From positions 248,001-312,000 of the forward strand of contig NZ_JAQMWQ010000004.1 of NCBI RefSeq assembly GCF_030403775.1: 64,000 nt of DNA. The letters are read 5' to 3'. Below, in pieces: positions 34,713-41,875 of the stretch. The stretch is from Paenibacillus sp. BSR1-1. GTDB taxonomy: Bacteria > Bacillota > Bacilli > Bacillales > Cytobacillaceae. A program made the translations under genes and the position numbers. The notes below the pieces were generated by a model. The model had not been told where the DNA came from. It ran no database searches and saw only the letters and a list, made by a program, of their open reading frames with translations. Numbering within the stretch: the stretch's first letter is position 1; every line of letters begins with the position of its first letter.

Positions 34713-34735
34713 CCCCCTGTTAACCAGGGGGCTTT
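34713..34735 (+). terminator. Terminator between SDR and MocR genes
   Basis: CCCCCTG pairs with CAGGGGG over a 5-nt loop, followed by CTTTGTCT. Lies between convergent gene ends. Confidence 0.75.
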
Positions 34736-34740
34736 GTCTG

Positions 34741-36144
34741 TCAAAGCTTCCATGCATTTTTTAACAACCGAACCCCTTTATCAATCTCATACTCTGATAA
34801 ACCACCAAAACCCAAAATAACTTGGGACCCATCGACTGAACCTAACTCATAGTCATATGTTGACAAAGGGTATACTTTTACTCCTAGCTTCATAGCCGAA
34901 GAAATTAACTCTTTTTCAAGCATATTATTTTTTACATCCAAAACAATATGAAGTCCGGCATTTTCCCCAATTATTTGAGCCTTTTCCCCTAGATGCTTTT
35001 TTATAGCTGCCATTAATGCAGCCTGTTTTTTACGGTATAGCGTTCTCATTTTGTTTAAATGCCTTTGCCAATGTCCATCCTTCATAAAATGATAAAGGGT
35101 ATTCTGATGAAGTCGCGAGACTGTCTGCTTATAAATGGTAAATCGTTCTTCATATTTCGAAAGAAGTGCCGCTGGCAAAACCATATAACTTATTCGAATG
35201 GATGGAATCAAGGACTTTGAAAATGTACCTAAATAAACGACTCTTCCATTTGGATCCAACCCCTGCAACGAGGGGATTGGCTTGCCTTTATATCGATATT
35301 CACCGTCATAATCATCTTCAATAATATAACCGCACTGCTCTTCTGCCCATTTTAACAATTCCATTCTCCGCTTTATCGGCATGACCATTCCAAATGGGAA
35401 TTGATGTGATGGTGTCACATAGGCTATAGTGGCACTACTTTCTTTTAATTCTTTAAGATTGATCCCGCTTTCATCTAGCGAAATGGGAAGCGTATTGACG
35501 CCTAAATCCTGTAAGACCACTCTTATTCGATGGAAACCAGGATTCTCGAGTGCATAAGTGTTTTCTCTCCCAATTAACAAACATAATAACCCCATGAGAA
35601 CCTGTGTACCTGCACCAATAATAATTTGATCAGGTGAGCACCTAACACCCCTGGATGCAAAAAGTTGTATGGCAATTTGTTCCCGTAAAAGCCTTTCCCC
35701 TTTAGGATCGCCGTTATTAAATATCTCTTTTTGATCTTCATACAAAGCTTTCATCGTTAATTTCCGCCATACAGAAAATGGAAAATGCTCCAAATCGACC
35801 CTTCCCGAATTGAAATCAATCTTAACCTTCGACTCTGAGGGCTCCTTTTTCACTTCTAAGTGAGTTGGATATTTTTGAATTGAAAAAATGTCTTCATCAA
35901 ATGGTGTTACAAATATCCCTTTTCGTGGCTTACTTTCCACATACCCTTCCGCACATAACTGATCGTAGGCAGCCTGAATAGTATTCAGACTTAACCCCAG
36001 GTAATGGGATAAATTTCGTTTTGACGGCAATTTGGCCGTTGGTTTGATTCTGCCTGATAGAATTTCCTGTTTAACATAATTAGATAATTGAAGGTATAAC
36101 GGATTATCGCTTTTATAATCTAAAACAGGTGTTAGTTCAAGCAA
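34741..36144 (-). CDS. MocR-family regulator (GntR domain fused to aminotransferase)
   Basis: The 467-residue protein has an N-terminal winged helix (about 12-80; YLQLSNYVKQEILSGRIKPTAKLPSKRNLSHYLGLSLNTIQAAYDQL) and a C-terminal fold type I aminotransferase-like domain with IIGAGTQVLMGL (about 175), EDDYDGEYRYKG (about 262) and the PLP lysine in YLGTFSKSLIPSIRISY (about 291). Relatives such as PdxR and GabR sense PLP or amino compounds. The start is TTG, 7 nt after AGGAG. There is no pdxST or gab gene nearby; the upstream FMN reductase gene is on the same strand. Target unknown. Confidence 0.88.
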   Translation of the reverse strand: MLELTPVLDYKSDNPLYLQLSNYVKQEILSGRIKPTAKLPSKRNLSHYLGLSLNTIQAAYDQLCAEGYVESKPRKGIFVTPFDEDIFSIQKYPTHLEVKKEPSESKVKIDFNSGRVDLEHFPFSVWRKLTMKALYEDQKEIFNNGDPKGERLLREQIAIQLFASRGVRCSPDQIIIGAGTQVLMGLLCLLIGRENTYALENPGFHRIRVVLQDLGVNTLPISLDESGINLKELKESSATIAYVTPSHQFPFGMVMPIKRRMELLKWAEEQCGYIIEDDYDGEYRYKGKPIPSLQGLDPNGRVVYLGTFSKSLIPSIRISYMVLPAALLSKYEERFTIYKQTVSRLHQNTLYHFMKDGHWQRHLNKMRTLYRKKQAALMAAIKKHLGEKAQIIGENAGLHIVLDVKNNMLEKELISSAMKLGVKVYPLSTYDYELGSVDGSQVILGFGGLSEYEIDKGVRLLKNAWKL

Positions 36145-36166
36145 ATTATTTCTCCTGCCTTTGAAA

Positions 36167-36223
36167 AAGGTGCCTGGCCTCCGTTGCATTAATTCAATAA
36201 AGCATTGGGGTCAGGCACCTTAA
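36167..36223. repeat. Interspersed inverted repeat with AGGTGCCTG ends
   Basis: AAGGTGCCTGGC at one end and GTCAGGCACCTT at the other form an inverted pair about 55 bp apart, with an additional internal palindromic segment (TGCATTAATTCAATAAAGCA). It lies between the FMN reductase and MocR genes. A related GGTGCCTGACACC box occurs at 51731. Confidence 0.6.
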
Positions 36224-36226
36224 TTT

Positions 36227-36766
36227 TTATTCTGTTATAAAATCAACAAACCGGTCAGTTACATCATTGATAAATTTAAGTGTGGCTTCATCCTCTAACC
36301 TTCCAGTTGCATCATTAAATTTAGCAGAAGCTTGATTAATAAGTATTTCGTTGCCCACAGGCGGCAAAAGCTTTACTTGCAAAGCCGTTAAGATTTGACG
36401 CAAATGAAGCTGAGCACGAAGTGTTCCCATTAAACCTGTCGCTGCACCAGCCGTCATAACAGGTTTTCCGACTAGTACTTTATCAACACGGGATAACCAG
36501 TCAAGTGCATTTTTCAATACACCAGGAATTGACCAGTTATATTCAGGGGTAATGATGATGACTCCGTCAGCCTCTTTTACCTTTCTCTTAAAAACAGTAA
36601 CTGATTCAGATGGATTCAATTCTGTATCCTGATCATAATGCGGCAGCTGGCCAATATCTAGAATTTCCAAATCAAATTTTTGGGCATGTCTCTCTTGAAT
36701 AGTGCTAGCTAGCTGCCTATTATAAGAACCTTTCCTCAAACTACCTACAATCGCTACAATTTTCAT
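36227..36766 (-). CDS. NADPH-dependent FMN reductase / azoreductase-like
   Basis: The 179-residue flavodoxin-fold protein has the phosphate-binding loop VGSLRKGSYNRQLA (about residues 6-19) and the ITPEYNWSIPGVLKNALDWLSR signature (about 74-95) typical of NADPH:FMN reductases such as YhdA and ChrR. It reduces FMN, quinones or azo compounds. The start is the ATG of MKIVAIVGS, with AAAGGTG 9 nt upstream. It is separated from the MocR gene by the repeat at 36167-36223. Confidence 0.9.
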   Translation of the reverse strand: MKIVAIVGSLRKGSYNRQLASTIQERHAQKFDLEILDIGQLPHYDQDTELNPSESVTVFKRKVKEADGVIIITPEYNWSIPGVLKNALDWLSRVDKVLVGKPVMTAGAATGLMGTLRAQLHLRQILTALQVKLLPPVGNEILINQASAKFNDATGRLEDEATLKFINDVTDRFVDFITE

Positions 36767-36864
36767 TTGCCTGTTCACACCTTTTTGTTATGTAATAATA
36801 ATGATTATAGGGATTATATTTAGAAAGTTCAAAAATATTGCCTCAAAGTATTTGGATTAGAATA

Positions 36865-37038
36865 TTACTGGGTATACAGAATTTTGATTTCATTTTCGGC
36901 CTCGACCATCCTGCCAAATCGATATCCCTCAATTAATACTTTTCGTTCATGATCACTTAACTGACGCCCCCATTTGGATTCTAAATAGAAAATAACCTCG
37001 TTATAAGAAATTTCCGAGTAATTAAAGAGTTCATTCAT
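36865..37038 (-). CDS. Small conserved-looking protein, 57 residues
   Basis: GGAG lies 8 nt before ATG and opens a 57-codon frame that starts MNELFNYSEISYNEVIFYLE and contains KWGRQLSDHERKVLIEGYRFGR. It is charged, helical and lacks membrane segments. The coding-like composition and good ribosome site support a real gene. I do not recognise a family. Confidence 0.68.
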   Translation of the reverse strand: MNELFNYSEISYNEVIFYLESKWGRQLSDHERKVLIEGYRFGRMVEAENEIKILYTQ

Positions 37039-37105
37039 GTTATCGTCTCCTTCCTTATCCTAATTACAGTCTTGACAGATTTAGTTTTTTTATTTTATCT
37101 ATAAG

Positions 37106-37154
37106 AAAAAAGTGCGAAGGACAACGCTATTTCCGTTGTCCTTCGCACTTTTTT
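37106..37154 (-). terminator. Very strong terminator, 21-bp perfect stem
   Basis: Left arm 37106-37126 and right arm 37134-37154 pair without mismatch over a 7-nt loop; the GC core is GTGCGAAGGACAACG. Oligo-A and oligo-T ends make it work in both directions. It ends the two-gene unit 37159-38014. Confidence 0.93.
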
Positions 37155-37158
37155 ATAA

Positions 37159-37644
37159 TTATTTAAAAATAGTTCCGACGATTTGATCGTAAGTCATATT
37201 ACTATCTACCACAAATGTACCAGGACGCAATTTGTTCATTAGCCCTCTTTTCTCAATATCTTTGGAGAAGTTGAAGGCATTTGGGACCAAGCCAGCTTTA
37301 ACTAGCATGTTGCCAACGTCTATGCTGGTCATACCTTCTGATACACTCACTATTAATTTCGTGACCACTTTAGTTGACTTTGCGTCTTCAGCGGGAGTTT
37401 GTTTTTGTGCAGCAGTCTTTGCCTCTTTCACGCTTTTGTCATATTCAGCTTTCGTTTGAATAACATAGCCTGCAGCTGCAAGTTTTTCTTTCATTTCTTT
37501 TTCAGATAAAATGTGGGTTTGGATTTCAGCTGGTTTTGCAGATGCTTTCGCTACTTTACTGTTATCAGTAAAGTAAACAGTACCACATATAGCTGTTGTA
37601 ATAAGAATTCCGGCTGCAAAGCTGCTTAATAAGTTAATTCTCAT
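37159..37644 (-). CDS. MltG-like small exported protein
   Basis: The 161-residue protein has an N-terminal signal-anchor helix (INLLSSFAAGILITTAICGTVYF), a Lys/Ala-rich linker and a C-terminal domain VSVSEGMTSIDVGNMLVKAGLVPNAFNFSKDIEKRGLMNKLRPGTFVVDSNMTYDQIVGTIFK-like (about 95-161; LRPGTF in the key part), which resembles the LysM-like N-terminal part of endolytic transglycosylase MltG. The catalytic domain is absent, so it may regulate wall synthesis or sense glycan strands. The ATG overlaps the stop of the upstream gene, so translation is likely coupled. Confidence 0.72.
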   Translation of the reverse strand: MRINLLSSFAAGILITTAICGTVYFTDNSKVAKASAKPAEIQTHILSEKEMKEKLAAAGYVIQTKAEYDKSVKEAKTAAQKQTPAEDAKSTKVVTKLIVSVSEGMTSIDVGNMLVKAGLVPNAFNFSKDIEKRGLMNKLRPGTFVVDSNMTYDQIVGTIFK

Positions 37645-38014
37645 TGGCAACTTTTCTCCCTTCATCCTTTAATTCCTGATAAGGAGCAACGATCTTTTCG
37701 ATGTCACTGACCGCCACTTGTTTCATTTCTGCAATGCTTTCCAATGAATAATTCCGACTAAATAAATCCAGTACTTCACGCTTAAGAACTATTTCCTCAG
37801 AAGTGAGTTGAACCCCTGCTTCTTTCATCAAGACTACATTGTCAAGCTCAAGATTCCGAATGGACTCCTGTAAAGAATTAATTTCTTTCATTGTAGATAT
37901 ATGAATCAAATCAATTTGATTATGTTCTACCTTTGCAGCACGTGTAGATTTTAAAATAGAAAAGATTAGTAAGAAAGCGGATATCACAAACAATCCGGCT
38001 AAAGTCCATTCCAT
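37634..38014 (-). CDS. Membrane-anchored coiled-coil protein with HTH-like C-terminus
   Basis: The 126-residue protein has one N-terminal membrane helix (residues 4-22), a coiled-coil-like stretch (about 35-70; MKEINSLQESIRNLELDNVVL) and a C-terminal helix-turn-helix-like segment FSRNYSLESIAEMKQVAVSDIEKIV (about 85-109). The function is unknown. It overlaps the start of the MltG-like gene by 11 bp, so the two form a translationally coupled pair and probably act together at the envelope. Confidence 0.72.
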   Translation of the reverse strand: MEWTLAGLFVISAFLLIFSILKSTRAAKVEHNQIDLIHISTMKEINSLQESIRNLELDNVVLMKEAGVQLTSEEIVLKREVLDLFSRNYSLESIAEMKQVAVSDIEKIVAPYQELKDEGRKVANEN

Positions 38015-38138
38015 TTAATTATTCCTCCTTGTATTAATAACAAGTTTTTATTATACAGCCAAAATATTAATTTATTGTTACAAAACGCAAAAATGCGTAA
38101 AAAGTCGGAGTAAATTGGCAAATTGAAGGGAAATAGAA

Positions 38139-38163
38139 AAAAGTGGGGATTGCCCCCACTTTT
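38139..38163 (-). terminator. Terminator of the aldo/keto reductase gene
   Basis: AAAAGTGGGG pairs with CCCCACTTTT over a 5-nt loop; on the minus strand TTTTTTC follows. Confidence 0.88.
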
Positions 38164-38181
38164 GAAATAGATATTTAATTA

Positions 38182-39114
38182 TTAGGAAAAAATTCGATCA
38201 ATAGCTTGAATTTCTTCAGCAGTCAGCTGGACTTCTAATGTTTTTAAATTATGAAGCACTTGTTCTGCCCGTTTGGCACCTGGAATTATGACATCAATGG
38301 CTTCCCTGGTTAAATACCAAGCTAGGATGACATGAGATACTTCCACTCCTTTTTCCAAGGCAATTTGACGAACCTGCTCTATTTTTTCCAGATTCTTTTG
38401 ATACCTTTCACCCTGAAAATTCGGTCTCTTTTGATTCTTTTCACTTATTTCGGTTGTTTTGTCATATTTACCGGTCAATAATCCTGAAGCTAGCGGGTAG
38501 AACGGGACAAAGGAAATCTTGTGCTCTATCATGTAAGGAAATAAAGCTTCCTCCGCCTGGCGGCTCAAGAGGTTATACTCCCCTTGAAATACATCAACAT
38601 AGCCATCTTTATTAGCTTCTTTTAACTGTTCCATCGAGAAATTCGATACACCAATCGCTCTGATTTTTCCTTCATCCTTCAATTGCTTCAATGCCCCGAC
38701 CGCTTCATCCTTCGGCGTATCATTATCAGGAAAATGAATATAAAATAAATCGATGTAATCCGTTTGCAGTAGTTTTAAACTGTCTTCGACGGATTGCCTT
38801 AAAAAGGCAGGTGAGTTGTCCAGCACAATATCTTTCCCGACAAATTTATGAGCGGCTTTGGAGGAAATGACAATATCTGAACGATTTCCCCTTTCTTTTA
38901 CCACTTCACCAATAATTTCTTCAGAGCGGCCGATACCATAGATGAATGCTGTATCTAAGAAGTTAATTCCATTTGCTAGACCTGCACGGACTAAATCTCT
39001 CCCAGCTTCCTCATCGAGGTTTGGAAATAAGTTATGTCCTCCTACAGCATTGGTTCCGAGTCCAATTGGATTAACATATAAATCTGTCTTACCGATCCGA
39101 GTTTGCTTCGCCAT
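38182..39114 (-). CDS. Aldo/keto reductase
   Basis: The 310-residue NADPH-dependent TIM-barrel enzyme has GLGTNAVGG (about 17), the catalytic Asp and Tyr in [19 protein letters not shown] (about 53), a Lys in VISSKAAHK (about 83), the His in FYIHFPDN (about 121) and the C-terminal [15 protein letters not shown] cofactor segment (about 270). It reduces an aldehyde or ketone; the substrate is not shown. AAAAGGAGATG precedes ATG. Upstream is an MFS gene on the same strand, 71 bp away. Confidence 0.92.
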   Translation of the reverse strand: MAKQTRIGKTDLYVNPIGLGTNAVGGHNLFPNLDEEAGRDLVRAGLANGINFLDTAFIYGIGRSEEIIGEVVKERGNRSDIVISSKAAHKFVGKDIVLDNSPAFLRQSVEDSLKLLQTDYIDLFYIHFPDNDTPKDEAVGALKQLKDEGKIRAIGVSNFSMEQLKEANKDGYVDVFQGEYNLLSRQAEEALFPYMIEHKISFVPFYPLASGLLTGKYDKTTEISEKNQKRPNFQGERYQKNLEKIEQVRQIALEKGVEVSHVILAWYLTREAIDVIIPGAKRAEQVLHNLKTLEVQLTAEEIQAIDRIFS

Positions 39115-39185
39115 TTACCAATCATCTCCTTTTGTCTTCTTAATAACAAACACATACAAAAAAAATAAATGATTTAGCTTTGCCT

Positions 39186-40487
39186 TTAATTTTTAGAACG
39201 TTTAGACCAGATCACGACTGGTATAAGCAGCAGAGAAAGGAAGCCTCCAGCCAGAGAAAGTGTAGTATAACTGGATTGAGCTACAACAATTCCTGAAAGT
39301 GCTCCCCCTGATGCCCCAGATAAAGCAATGAAGACATCTATCGTCCCCTGGGTCTTTGCACGGGTAGATGGATGTGTGGCATCCACGATGAGTGCGGTCC
39401 CACTTATTAATCCAAAGTTCCAGCCAAGGCCAAGCAGAGCGAGGGCAATGACTAGGAGCATCATGGAATCGGAAGGTGCACTCGCAGCGAGGACGCCAGC
39501 CGAAAGGAGAGTGGCTCCGGAAGCGATAGCCATCGCTGTACGTCCCATCTTATCTACTAGAATACCAGTTACCAATGATGGCAGGTACATGGCTCCAATA
39601 TGGATGCCAATAACCAGTCCTACCTCACTCAATCCATGTCCATGGTGTTTCATTTGAACAGGTGTCATTGTCATAATCGAAACCATTACCATTTGGGTTA
39701 AAATCATGATGGCAGCACCTACCACAATGCCCCGATTTTTTATTTTTCCATTATCGCTATTGTCAGCAGAAATATGCTCTTCATCTGTTCTATTCACAGC
39801 TCTTATGACCTTCGCGACTTCAAGGGGATCTGGGCGAAGAAAAGCTGCAAGCACTAAACCAGCGAGAAGAAAAGCAGCAGCGCCTAAAATAAAGGGACCT
39901 GCTAAAGCAGGAACACCGATTGATCCAGCAAATCGGCCCATGACACCTACTAAATTGGGACCTGCTACCGCACCAAACGTGGTCGATACCAATGCTATGC
40001 TGATGGCAGTTGCCCGCTGTGAACTGGTGGCCAAGTCGGAACCTGCATAGCGTGCTTGCAGGTTCGAAGCACTTCCAGCTCCATAGATTAGGAGAGAAAA
40101 AAATAGCAGAAAGACATTATGGGTTAAAGCTGCTAGGATTACGCCAATAGCACCCAACCCGCCAGCCATGAATCCCGCCGCAAGCCCCGTTCGGCGTCCA
40201 AAACGTTGGGAGAGCCCCCCTACAATGAGTGCTGCCCCAGCAGAACCTAAAGTTAATAAGAACGCCGGGACCCCTGCAAAACTATCCGAACCTAGCATGT
40301 CCTGTGCCAGGAGTGCACCCACAGTAATGCCTGCTGCGAGTCCGGCTCCACCAAAAATTTGGGAAATGACTACGATTATCAAAGTACGTTTATATAATTG
40401 CTTTTGCTTTTCGGGAGAATCTAAGTAACTTTGTAACCAGGCCGGGTGACTCTCTAAAGCTTTGGATTCATCAGAATATTGATTCAT
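39186..40487 (-). CDS. Major facilitator superfamily transporter, 12 TM
   Basis: The 433-residue protein has 12 membrane helices and MFS loop motifs: GGLSQRFGRRTGLAAG between helices 2 and 3 (about 92) and GILVDKMGRTAMAIASG between helices 8 and 9 (about 302). It has a hydrophilic N-terminus (about 30 residues) and a charged central loop. It is most likely a drug or metabolite exporter. The start is ATG preceded by GGAGG 7 nt upstream; a GTG one codon earlier is less well placed. Confidence 0.9.
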   Translation of the reverse strand: MNQYSDESKALESHPAWLQSYLDSPEKQKQLYKRTLIIVVISQIFGGAGLAAGITVGALLAQDMLGSDSFAGVPAFLLTLGSAGAALIVGGLSQRFGRRTGLAAGFMAGGLGAIGVILAALTHNVFLLFFSLLIYGAGSASNLQARYAGSDLATSSQRATAISIALVSTTFGAVAGPNLVGVMGRFAGSIGVPALAGPFILGAAAFLLAGLVLAAFLRPDPLEVAKVIRAVNRTDEEHISADNSDNGKIKNRGIVVGAAIMILTQMVMVSIMTMTPVQMKHHGHGLSEVGLVIGIHIGAMYLPSLVTGILVDKMGRTAMAIASGATLLSAGVLAASAPSDSMMLLVIALALLGLGWNFGLISGTALIVDATHPSTRAKTQGTIDVFIALSGASGGALSGIVVAQSSYTTLSLAGGFLSLLLIPVVIWSKRSKN

Positions 40488-40490
40488 CAC

Positions 40491-40846
40491 TTGTCCTCCT
40501 TTCTTAGGAATTCTTTATTCACTTACCTCCTATTATATTACATTAAAAGAGGAGAAAATAAGTTTTTGAATGGTCTTTTTATTTTTAGAAATAGGCCTTG
40601 GATCGGCGGTGTTGTTATACAACAAAAAATATCTGTAATATATCAAGTCAAAAATATTATCGTAACCAAATCTTTACTAAATACTTATAACGCCAACGAA
40701 ATGACCATTATTACACCATGCAATTTTTCCATAGTAAAAAACTGTTGTAACTGTTTTTATAACCTGTTACAATAAAAGTTGTAATTTATTGAAAATTTTT
40801 AAAATTCTAATTGTTAATTCGGTTTACACAGATGGGAGGAATATTA
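40491..40846 (+). promoter_or_regulatory. Promoter region of the 2-oxoacid:ferredoxin oxidoreductase operon
   Basis: TTGTAA (40745-40750) and TACAAT (40768-40773) are 17 bp apart, a sigma-A-like promoter with a start near 40780. A perfect palindrome TTGTTATACAACAA lies at about 40611-40624, and GTTGTAAC / GTTACAA boxes near the promoter are inverted relatives, so a regulator may bind here. No coding sequence was recognised in the 356 bp. Confidence 0.55.
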
Positions 40847-41857
40847 TTGTCAAAATTGCCGAAAATCAATGAATTAGGCTTCTTTGAAATCCGCCTCGAA
40901 TCCATTGGAGGCTTAGGAGCTAATTTGGCGGGAAAAATGCTATCCGAGGACGGCGTTGTTGGAAACGGACTGAATGGAGTCGGTTTTTCATCATACGGAT
41001 CTGAGAAAAAAGGCTCCCCTGTCAAAGCACACATTCGTTTTTGTGACCCTGATACCAATATTCGTGACACCACTCCCATAGAACGACCTCATGTTGTTGG
41101 CATTTTCCATGATGCCCTTTTTAAAACCATCGATTGCACGAGCGGGATCTATCCCGACAGCACCATCTTAGTGAATTCTCAAAAATCCCCTTACGAACTA
41201 AAAAAGCTAATGAAAATACCTGGTGGAACCATCGCTATTATAGATGCGACTGGAATCGCTTTGGAGGAACAAACAAAAGCGAACACCGCCATGCTCGGTG
41301 CTCTGTACCGGATTCTGGATTTCTTAGACCCAGAGTCCATGAGACAGACCATTCGGCGAACATTCGAGAAGAAGTATCCTCACTTAGTCGAACCAAATAT
41401 CCGCACCTTTAACAGAGGGTATAATGAAGTCGAATTTAAAACCTATGAACTTGATGAAGGGGCAGAACCAAAACCATTTAAAAGACCGGAACCGCTCCTC
41501 GGATATAAGACACAGGCCATTGGCGGGATGATAACAAATCCAGGAAATAGTATTTTAAAGGATTTAAGCATATCACGTGCCGGAATGCTCCCGCATTTTC
41601 ATGAAGAAAAATGTATTAATTGCGCAGCATGCGATACAGCCTGCCCCGACTTTTGCTTTGTTTGGGAAGAAAAGGAAGATAAACGTGGCCGCGCCCAAAT
41701 GTTCCTTCAAGGGATTGACTACCAATATTGCAAGGGCTGTTTGAAATGCGTACATGCTTGTCCTGTTGAAGCACTTACTGGAGAAAGGGAATATAATGAC
41801 GGTTATGCTGATAAGAACCGTGTACCGCATTTGTTTGATTTGGCGATTCGAAATTAA
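40847..41857 (+). CDS. 2-oxoacid:ferredoxin oxidoreductase, fused gamma-delta subunit
   Basis: The 336-residue protein joins a gamma domain (about residues 5-180; IRLESIGGLGANLAGKMLSE, GFSSYGSEKKGSPVKAHIRF) with a two-cluster ferredoxin delta domain (about 255-315). The eight cluster Cys are CINCAACDTACP and CKGCLKCVHACP. With the alpha-beta protein encoded 18 bp downstream it forms a CoA-dependent 2-oxoacid oxidoreductase that makes acyl-CoA and reduced ferredoxin. The start is TTG, 7 nt after GGGAGG; the longer frame from 40811 has no ribosome site. Confidence 0.88.
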   Translation: MSKLPKINELGFFEIRLESIGGLGANLAGKMLSEDGVVGNGLNGVGFSSYGSEKKGSPVKAHIRFCDPDTNIRDTTPIERPHVVGIFHDALFKTIDCTSGIYPDSTILVNSQKSPYELKKLMKIPGGTIAIIDATGIALEEQTKANTAMLGALYRILDFLDPESMRQTIRRTFEKKYPHLVEPNIRTFNRGYNEVEFKTYELDEGAEPKPFKRPEPLLGYKTQAIGGMITNPGNSILKDLSISRAGMLPHFHEEKCINCAACDTACPDFCFVWEEKEDKRGRAQMFLQGIDYQYCKGCLKCVHACPVEALTGEREYNDGYADKNRVPHLFDLAIRN

Positions 41858-41875
41858 GGAAAGGGCGGGATTTTC

